Source: Basidiobolus meristosporus CBS 931.73 (taxonomy: Eukaryota; Basidiobolomycota; Basidiobolomycetes; Basidiobolales; Basidiobolaceae). Taken from it: 64,000 nt of DNA. This document shows positions 56,211 through 64,000 of this stretch, one piece after another. Below the pieces are notes generated by a model. It did not search any database. It saw only the letters and a list, made by a program, of their open reading frames with translations, and was not told where the DNA came from. The stretch is from positions 62,001 through 126,000 of the forward strand of contig MCFE01000162.1 of NCBI GenBank assembly GCA_002104905.1, written 5' to 3'. The translations under genes and the position numbers were made by a program. How positions within the stretch are numbered: the first letter of the stretch is position 1; every line of letters starts with the position of its first letter.

Positions 56211-57277
56211 GTAGCTTTTTGATTAGAATGAGCGAGTGGTTGCTTAAGATTGATACCCAGACGGTAATGTATCAGACATACAGTAATGGAATGAATAGAA
56301 ACAATGATGTTCAATATGAAGTTCTAATTACCCATTACACACCCACCCAATATATAATGGTTTCAGTGAGACGCTTAGAGATACGACCATTGATTGGAAG
56401 CGGAAACGAAGTTTAATTTTAGAATTTTTCTTGCATGCGGGTTACAAATCTCCGGGTCCTATGCAGCTTCCACCACTACACCACATGTTAGGTTACTCAT
56501 ATTGAGTATCAAGTCCATGATACACCGACAATGGCTGCCGTCACCTGCATCTTGAGAAAGATCTTATCGTATTTCCCCTTCGCTCGGCCGGATATAGCAA
56601 GTATTATTTGCCGTATTGAATATATGTATCCTGACTGGGTGTTTCCTGTTTGAGGATAGCATTTTACATCATTTTGACTCGCTCGCTCCAGGCCGCCCAC
56701 CAATCAAAAGGTGCCCACCTGATGGGTTGGGGTGCGTGATTGCAGTATCAAGAGCACGGCGATTCTCATTTATTTTAGCTTTGGTGCCCCTTGGATCCCA
56801 GCTATTGCGGAGATCCTCAGGACCACTGACGATATTTCCTAACCAAACCTCATTCCAATTCTTCCCAAACGAGCCAAGGGCCAACCCAGTTGTGCATATC
56901 AGGATGGGTCTAGCTTGACGTTGCCTCGGTGAGATTCAGGATCGAGATTGGACTCGCACTTTTCCATTTGCACTTTCTCTGGAGTCTTGAATGGCGATGG
57001 GATTCCTAACTGCGGCCCATGTGATCCTCTGTAACACTACACCTATTCTTGCTGCACAGATGATGACATCAGGGCTGGCTCACGTTTTACATCCGCTGTC
57101 TTTCCAAGCACACGGCGAATCCATTGGGCAGTTAAGGTGACAGGCTTAGACAGTAGTGCATCTAGTACAGTTTGGGGAATCCCAGTTTAATTCATTTGGA
57201 TAATAGGGAAAGGAGGAGAGGGAATGGGAGGGTGGAAGCATGGAAGGGTCTATTTATATTGAGTTCTAACGACAGGT
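56211..57277. other. Intergenic, nothing recognised
   Basis: Short frames only (56,219-56,416 +, 56,616-56,918 +). No motifs or repeats seen apart from a tRNA-like box near 56,440 that I rejected. Confidence 0.45.
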
Positions 57278-60275
57278 TCAGCTGACCTCCATCGGCTGAG
57301 CCTCGTCCTGGTGCGAATCCACCTCCTGTAGGCTCTTTTGACGGGCCTCGATGTCTTTGACGGTCCATAGACTGACCCCGAGCTGGGATTGCTCTATCGG
57401 TTGGGCCATGGTTCTGAGGAATTTCTTGGCAATCACAAGCGCCATATCGGTTGACAGATTCAGCGTAGGATCCGTTAGGTACTGGTTGATCCATTTAGGC
57501 AACTTGGATCTTTTGTCGGCCCGAGCAAATCGTTTGTCACAGAACACCATTAATCCGTAGTCCGTCTTACCTCGAAGTACACGTCCCACACACTGCGCAG
57601 CATGCCGCATGGCGTCAAATGTCAGGTAATCATTTTCCTTGATACGATAGTTGTCGCGAAGATACTCCAGTCTTGCTTTGAGGATACGGCTTTCGGTGTA
57701 TTGATAGGGAATCCCAAACATGAGTACAGCCCGACCGTAGTTGTGATCAAAATCGATCCCCTCCGAAACTTTACCACGTGCTACAGATAACAGGATGGCT
57801 CCGCGTCCATTGTCACAGGCCTTTCGGTAGTTTTCTAAAGCTAGTGTGGTCTCGGCTGCATCGGGGGTTTCTACGAAAATCAACTTGTGTTTCCATGCGT
57901 CGTTAAGCAAGCCCATCTCATTCCACATGGCCACGATGGATTCCATGTACAAGTAACTGGGAAAGAAAGCCACCACTCCGTCGGGTACTATCTTGGAGTA
58001 CTGAACCAGTATGTTTCCAAAATTACGGACCACAGCGGGATCATTACGCACCTCGAATTTGGAACTGATTGCTACCTGATCGCTGCCACGAGTAATAACC
58101 ATGGGCAGGAAGCAGTTTCTGGTTAGTGTCATAGAGTAACTTTCCTGCACAACGGTCTGGAATTGTAGCATCTTTGGATACATCTCTAGAGGGGACAGGG
58201 TTCCGGAGGTGATGACCACCGTACCGAATCGCTCAAACACCGGTCGGATAGCCAGTGAAGGGTCTAGGCATACCAGATGGAAGAGTGGGTTAGGCACCGT
58301 CGCTTGGTCATTTTCGAAGGGCTCCAAAATCAGCATAAATCCTTTTTCGTACGTAGATACAATAGTGGCAAACTCGGCGATTTTCTGTAGTGATGAGTAT
58401 TCATCAATGTCCGTCAACTCGAGGGTCCTGACCAGCGATGTCAAACGCTCCGCACAAAACCTTCGAAGGATGCTTTAGCATATGGATTCAGCTCACTCTT
58501 CACCTATGTTCTACCAACCTTAAGGGTTTCCGATCAATGTAGGTCAATTCTCTTAAATGCTGCAGAAACGAGTAGGGAGACTCCACCACAACGTGCATTA
58601 CACGCATTCTGGTCTATATATTTCGAGTTAGATTCCTTACTTCCGACAGCAGGGAGGAGGGAATAAGTGCAGTAACCTTAACGTATTCAATGAACCGTCT
58701 CAAGAAAGAGACGAAATGCTCTGCCTTTCGAATGTTTCCAGGTACAGCTTCTTTAAGCACATCGTCAGGTAGCACTGGGTTGGCCATAAAGACATCAGCA
58801 TCTCTAGCTTGGTTTGCCTCACGTAGCCCTGAATATAAGTGTTGACTAGAGTATCAAGGGGGGATCGGCTATATCTTGATCATACCTTCAACCAGTCGAG
58901 AGTACTCAGAACGGAGCTTTTCTGCGTCCTGTTTCTTTAGCCTAAGAACAAGGTGTTAGTCAGCCACGAATACGGTTTACGATATCTATTTACTGACTCG
59001 TCAATGCGCTCAGAAAGTTTGGTTACACTCCGTGCACCAGCCTCTAAGATTGGTCTGGAGATATCGATACTCAACGACTCCATGCAAACGTTATCTGTAA
59101 AATGTGTGCTTAGAGTATCAGTTTGCAATTCAACAACATGATTTTGCAAGAGTGCATACCAATGTTGTGGGCTTCGTCAAACACAACAATTGAGTCTTTG
59201 GAAAGCTCTTTGGACACAAGATCCGCAACTTTTGGGTCTAACAAGTAGTGGTAGCTGTAGATAATGACATTGGCAAATGCGATCTTCAGCATAATGTGAT
59301 GTCAGTAAAGCGTTTGGCCAGAAACTTGATTGTCGTCAGGTCATATTTACCGTTCTTCGAGATAGGTAGTAAGGGCAGAAGTTGTATTCTTTTCCGTATT
59401 GCTTCAGGTCGTCCAAGGTGTAGACACCAGGGGCCAAAAGCATCTTGGAGTCGGCAGCCTCAAGTTGTTCGTAAAAGTTGCATAGTTCGACATTCTCCGG
59501 ATGCACCTTTGCTCGCTCACGAACCCAGGAAGATGTCATGTTCCTGCACCGAGCATCTACAACTCGCCCTTTTTTTTCTCTACTCACCTATTGTTTGGTA
59601 ACATTGGGACTTTAGTGAAAGGGTCCTTCTCAAAATTAAAATAGATTGTTGCCGTACTGTTGGGTGCAGACAGAGATTTCTACGTGAAGTCAATCCCAAG
59701 CCTACTATTTCTTCACGGCATCCCTGCGCGCGTCGATAAGCAACTAATCGTTTCAATTCTGCCAACGCTTTTTCGATCTCCGGTACGGTTCGCGAACAGT
59801 AGACAAGCTTCCGGTTATCTGGATAGAACTTTAAAATTCAATTAGATATGTATTATGAGGTGAAAGGATGGCTTCTGATTGTAGTTAGCATACCTGCTGG
59901 TATGCCAAAATCAAGGAAAGCAGGGTGATAGTTTTTCCGGTTCCTGAAGGCATTTCAAGGATGCAATGACCCTATAATGGAATTGAACTTGCTTTAATTT
60001 CGGATCAGCTAGAAGTACACCGTAAGATATATTACCTTGGCATCCAAGCTACGTTTCAGATCTACCATGTAAGCATATTGCTCAGGATATACATAATCGT
60101 AGGGGAAATATACTGGCAGGCCGTCAACTTCGAAACTTGATTTCCAAGAAAAGAGCCCATTTAGTAGATTGAATAATCCGGATGATTAAAGAGTGTGCAG
60201 TGATAAAGTGCAGGGAATAGTTGGTGTTTTCACTATTACATAAAGTCCTAAATGATTTCTCGATACTTACAGCAT
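57278..60275 (-). CDS. RAD3: Rad3/XPD DNA helicase, TFIIH subunit
   Basis: Eleven exons in reverse order: 60,271-60,275; 60,036-60,135; 59,894-59,971; 59,658-59,828; 59,351-59,587; 59,160-59,283; 58,998-59,094; 58,886-58,941; 58,677-58,828; 58,519-58,613; 57,278-58,460. They total 765 residues, typical for XPD. Walker A MPSGTGKT has Lys48 as in yeast Rad3; the four iron-sulfur cysteines are C114, C132, C154 and C189; the DEAH box is D233-H236. C-terminal helicase motifs include [20 protein letters not shown] and [13 protein letters not shown] unwinds DNA 5'-3' in nucleotide excision repair and supports transcription initiation. The first coding exon is only ATGCT; it was chosen because it restores [16 protein letters not shown], the conserved N-terminus. 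Confidence 0.96.
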
Positions 60276-61068
60276 ACTGTCTTTAGCAGGTAGTTCTGAA
60301 CTGCAATGGACCTATTGACCGTATCACTGATTTATCCGCAACTATTTGTCTCCAGGGTTACAAATACAAGTCGAGCCAACGATTTTGAAAATTTCAGGCG
60401 GTTACTCGCGGCTATTGGTTCCTCAACAACCAAGCTGCTGCGCCAAAATTGGTGATCGAATACCATTGATTATTTTGCTGAAATCCACTTCATTTAATCA
60501 GTAATCAGTCTAATCATTTGTGACCAGTATCTATGCACTTCGATGAGGTTAGCATCTGTCACTGAAAACTGTTGAAGGTAAAGATAACGGCCAAGATGCT
60601 TCTGAGCGGCAGAAGAATTGAAAAAGAAGTTTGCTGGGTGGAGGGGGTTGGCTCTCTGTCGGCTTAATATTTCTATAATCATTGAAACAAATTATTGGTT
60701 CGTAGAGCTTGGATCGGTGCTAATTTCAAAGGTATTATTTTTATATGGGCCTTCATATATGCAATCGCAGAGTTTGAAGTTACAGCGCCTATCTTAGAAA
60801 TACCTATGCCTGACATTAAGCACACTAGCACATATACTACACTGATGTGTTGCTTAATTCTGGTTAATTAATGACTTTCATTTGCTCACGTATCAATGAT
60901 ACAATCTAAAAGTTGTTTATGTAGATTCATTATCAGGGTGGTTACTTCCCAGCCACAAGTACACCTGCTATTTTTGAGTTTCCTAATCATAAATGATAGG
61001 ATTTCATTTTCTTATATCACAATGAGATTACACCCAAACTGAGTCTCATGCATGTGCGTATTGGAAAT
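60276..61068. other. Intergenic, AT-rich, nothing recognised
   Basis: Upstream region of XPD followed by AT-rich DNA. No coding frame beyond 62 codons and no repeat match found. Confidence 0.5.
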
Positions 61069-61285
61069 CCCTATGAAAAATAATTTTGATGATCCTGTCA
61101 AAAGGCCGTCACAAAATTGAGATCCCGTGACTGAGAGGCATTGATGCTGTCAGAATAAATCGCACCCTGAATGTCCAAAAAAACTTGGTCAAAATTTTTC
61201 ACTTCAACGGCCCTAAGTTGCTGTTGATTGGTTCTCTGCCTTTTCCCTCACTTCCTGATCCTGGGCACTCAATCTGCTATTAAGT
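61069..61285. mobile_element. Solitary terminal fragment of the two-gene Tnp2 transposon
   Basis: CCCTATGAAAAATAATTTTG at 61,069 is the cleanest second-gene-side terminus in the window. The following 210 bp match 8,760-8,990 and the reverse complement of 22,540-22,750 (CTGATCC-x-GGGCACTC block). No other part of the element is adjacent. Confidence 0.75.
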
Positions 61286-62163
61286 ATGCTTTGCCCAAAA
61301 CTTCTCAGAAAGACACCACCAAGGTTCGGTGATTTGCCTTGAAATAGCATGTGTGACTGATTGCATTTGAGCACTTCTCATCTAAATACCTACCACTCGC
61401 ATTTGGATAGAGGTGCCAATCATCAAGTGCTATATCTATGTTCAAGCAGTCAAAATGAAGGTCTGGATTCCTATACAAATCTCCCATTTGCACCCAAATA
61501 CTTATATTAATTTGACCACTTAAATCCTAGTACATAAGCATTATTATTTTTGGACCAGATTCTTGGATGTGTTTTTACTTGGAACACTTTTCACCCAAGT
61601 GTCTGGCCCTCAGGGAATGATATCACTTACCAATAACTCAGATGGCAAAGAATTAGCTATATACTTGAAAACTTTCATCAGCTGTGTATTGGCACTAGCT
61701 GATAGAAATAGATGGTCATAGTCAACTGCAATAGTAACATACTGTTTAGTACTGCCAGACTCAATTGAAGAGGAGGGAATTGTCACCACACAAATTTGCC
61801 AGTATCATAAAGATCTCTGAGAAGCAAAATAGTGCATGTGATATATTGGTAGGTATACACAATAGCCAAGAAATTATTAAAATTGCTTATGTAAAGAGCT
61901 GCACCACACAGTGTGTCCCTCTGCCAACCAAGTTCTTGGAGAAAGCTTACTTAAAGAATGGTTTGCTAGCTATTTTCCAAATAAATTGATGAGTCCAGGT
62001 AGCTACTAGTCAAGAGATAGAGTGCCAATGCTATTCTACAGGTGAGTTCTATTCCATTTGAGGTATGCCAGTTTACTATACAAGTATATTGATAATGGTA
62101 ATATTATCAGGCAGAGCTGGACAAATAGGGTATAACTTGGCAAAGTATCAGGCTGTAGAGCTA
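61286..62163. other. Unassigned DNA with broken coding-like stretches
   Basis: On minus, about 61,647-61,830 reads IPSSSIESGSTKQYVTIAVD...SLPSELL, followed by a donor-like GTAAGTG. On + a frame at 61,765-61,989 includes SACDILVGIHNSQEIIK. Neither is recognised; they may derive from a mobile element or a lost gene. Confidence 0.3.
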
Positions 62164-62762
62164 TTAGTGGCCACAGCGTTGTTTAACCTGTTGAACATTA
62201 GTCGCATTGAACAAGAGGTCAACGTAGCTTTCGGTATATTGATCATAAACCTTGATCCAGTTCTGAACGCATTCTGTGCATATTCTATCATCTGGCACAT
62301 CAGAAAGATCTTCATTCATGTGAACTTGCAGATCTTTTTCTTCTACCAAGAGACAATATTCTGCTGCGAATTTTAGGTGTACTCGAGTGCAATCAGTGGC
62401 TCGTAGTTCTCCAGCACATAAGAGATCGCCTTTGCTACCTTCTGAGGTTCTTGGGAACATCCAGTTAGAATCTTACTTACAAGCGTGTTAGTCACTGACT
62501 TGTCGCAACGCGGTGCCGTACACATGGTGTTGAGGAGTGGTGAAAATTAGTCAGCATTGCTTAGTTCATAGTTCTACCAACCTATGGAGGCGACTTGTGA
62601 CCAGATTTGACTGAGCGGTAAAGATGGCTCATTATCAGTTACAATAGAGAGTAATGATTGCCTACGAGTGGCCGACAGCTGGCCGAGATCATTGTCTACA
62701 GGTGCGGCGTTGGCAACCAAAAGAGTAGAGGCAATCACAGCAGATACACGTGAGGATTTCAT
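62164..62762 (-). pseudogene. Small secreted cysteine-containing protein, apparently damaged
   Basis: Exon 1 (62,582-62,762) encodes a signal peptide, MKSSRVSAVIASTLLVANA, and a mature start PVDNDLGQLS, ending at a donor-like GTTGGTAG. A coding stretch with CTAPRCDKSVTNTL and KVAKAISYVLENYEPL follows at about 62,395-62,525, but no AG acceptor lies in the right place and the frame ends in TAA. A third part in another frame (to 62,164) has EYCLLVEEKDLQ, ICTECVQNWIK and ends QQVKQRCGH. The three parts look like one fungal secreted-protein gene that lost a splice site and a frame. Low-level splicing or an assembly error are alternatives. Confidence 0.5.
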
Positions 62763-62820
62763 TGTGGGGGAGTTGCTAGCTAGTGCAACGTTGAGATTCT
62801 GCAATGGTGGGGCTATCGGA

Positions 62821-62826
62821 TTTATA
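62821..62826 (-). promoter_or_regulatory. TATA box of the secreted-protein gene
   Basis: TATAAA on minus, 59 nt before the ATG at 62,762. Confidence 0.5.
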
Positions 62827-62996
62827 GCCATAGCAAGTTCAACTGACTACCTCAGCCCTCATTTGCCAAGAAATAGGCTTTGTGACCCAAGAATCAAAGG
62901 CTTGGCAAGAAAATACGCGAATACGAGGGGGGGGGGTTCGGTTTACCCCATAGCATCTATCCTTGTGTTTATTTCAACTACATTCGATGTTTTCTC

Positions 62997-64000
62997 CTAG
63001 TGCAAGGGAATGCTTCGGGCAAATTGGAAAACATTTTTGGGATCGTATTTGTTCTTGATATGAACTAGTCTATCGAAGTTATCCCCATAGTAGATCTTCT
63101 TCCAGTCCTTTTCGTCGTTGTCAACGTAGTTTTGGTAGCCTTGGGGGAAGTCTGGATGAAGCGTATTATAAATTTCATGAAGCCAAGGAAGACGTGTAGC
63201 GTTGAAGACTCCGATTTGGATGCTAGAAATGGTATTGCGGTGGACAAAGGAGGTGGCATGGGTCGAGTGTCTGCCAACTTGCCCTCCTTGCATATCAAAC
63301 ATGATGAAGGCCTGATTGTCAACCGATTTCATAATGTCATAGACTTTGTCGGCCACTTCTTTGGTCACCGGCTTCACCAAATAACCTGATTTAGCCTTGA
63401 AATAGCTCTTGACTGATCTCCGTTGGGTTTTGGCCAAATCATCAACCGCCATATGGGGTCCGTTGGTAGCAAAATATAGGAACGATTCGGGCAAAGTCAT
63501 CTTTTGGTTAGTAATCAGCGAGGTCTTGGGGAGTTTCTCGATAATTTCTTGGAACAATTGTTTTTGCTTCGTTGGATTGCCTGTTAAGATGGTTCCCGAT
63601 ACTCGAATTGCTCCGCCAGGTAAGATATGGAAAATTCCAGTAACTTCCCTGGGTGGGTTACTAGCAAACCATTCTTGAACCCCAATAAGCACGTCACTGA
63701 AGTTCCCTGCGCTAGTAGGATACGTGAGTGAGAAGACTGGGAACTTGTTAGGTGCGTGGAAATAACGGAATTGGAACTTTGTCACAATGCCGTACGAGCT
63801 ATGGCCTGCACCCAATAGAGCCCAGAACAAGTCTTTGTTCTTCTTTTTACTAGCAACAACAACATCCCCAGTAGCGGTAACCACCTCCATGGACTCTACT
63901 CTATCCAGCATTAGTCCATGAAGACGACTGTACAAACCATAGCCACCACCTAGGGTATGCCCACCAACTCCGATCTCTGGCTCGCTACCATGTGGGAGAC
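62997..64000 (-). CDS. Berberine-bridge-type FAD-linked oxidase, C-terminal part (5' end outside window)
   Basis: Open from the window edge to a stop at 62,997, about 334 residues. The first complete codons give LPHGSEPEIGVGGHTLGGGYG, the FAD-binding PP-loop/GGH region. Then come DRVESMEVVTATGDVV, DLFWALLGAGHSSYGIVTKFQ, and a C-terminal BBE block YYGDNFDRLVHIKNKYDPKNVFQF. These proteins oxidise sugars, alcohols or secondary metabolites using covalently bound FAD and are often secreted. The His attachment site and signal peptide would lie beyond 64,000. No intron in the visible part. Confidence 0.93.
   Translation of the reverse strand, partial: LPHGSEPEIGVGGHTLGGGYGLYSRLHGLMLDRVESMEVVTATGDVVVASKKKNKDLFWALLGAGHSSYGIVTKFQFRYFHAPNKFPVFSLTYPTSAGNFSDVLIGVQEWFASNPPREVTGIFHILPGGAIRVSGTILTGNPTKQKQLFQEIIEKLPKTSLITNQKMTLPESFLYFATNGPHMAVDDLAKTQRRSVKSYFKAKSGYLVKPVTKEVADKVYDIMKSVDNQAFIMFDMQGGQVGRHSTHATSFVHRNTISSIQIGVFNATRLPWLHEIYNTLHPDFPQGYQNYVDNDEKDWKKIYYGDNFDRLVHIKNKYDPKNVFQFARSIPLH

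Noticed and set aside
56430-56500. tRNA-like sequence on minus (GTGGTGTAGTGGTGGAAGC, box A-like)
   Set aside because: The following sequence lacks a T-arm with a GGTTCRA-type box B at the right distance and no acceptor stem pairs; not called a tRNA.

Overview
The window is nuclear DNA of a fungus. The genes have short introns (about 50-130 nt), TATA boxes close to the start codon, and typical fungal products: a sphingoid-base-phosphate phosphatase, a Sec9-type SNARE, a BAR-PH-ArfGAP-ankyrin protein, a tetraspanin and Rad3/XPD. A complete 6-pyruvoyl-tetrahydropterin synthase gene and the load of DNA transposons hint at an early-diverging lineage rather than a typical yeast or filamentous ascomycete. 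The species cannot be named from sequence alone.

Bases 1 to about 31,500 are an AT-rich pile of nested transposable elements. The core is a roughly 5.3 kb DNA transposon present in several copies. It has two divergent genes, a Tnp2-type (CACTA/Plavaka-like) transposase and an unrecognised second protein, and ends in inverted repeats close to CCCTATGAAAAAT. Copy 0 has its transposase end at 1-921 and second-gene end at 1,150-3,378; copy 1 spans 8,736-17,966, copy 2 18,633-22,756 and copy 3 22,757-28,159. Into these are inserted a nearly complete Ty1/copia element (3,379-8,065), a Ty3/gypsy element (12,173-16,956), three solo LTRs with perfect 5-bp target duplications, a foldback element, an unclassified repeat (two copies) and a short non-autonomous derivative with the same termini. 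Older copia relics fill the gaps.

At about 31.5 kb the composition changes abruptly to a gene-rich island. In order: a SnoaL/NTF2-like protein (-), a tetraspanin (+), gamma-tubulin complex GCP2 (-), a SNAP-25/Sec9 SNARE (-), a secretory cyclophilin (+), an ArfGAP (+), a dihydrosphingosine-1-phosphate phosphatase (-), PTPS (+), a SulP sulfate transporter (-), XPD/Rad3 (-), a damaged small secreted-protein gene (-) and a berberine-bridge-type FAD oxidase (-, cut by the window end). Exon joins were worked out by hand from frame, GT-AG signals and family motifs, and the summed lengths are divisible by three for the completed models.

The host genes are ordinary housekeeping and membrane-traffic functions without operon logic. 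Several touch the same themes: exocytosis and membrane shape (SNARE, ArfGAP, tetraspanin), sphingolipid signalling, and microtubule nucleation. The most interesting material is the transposon system and its internal history.
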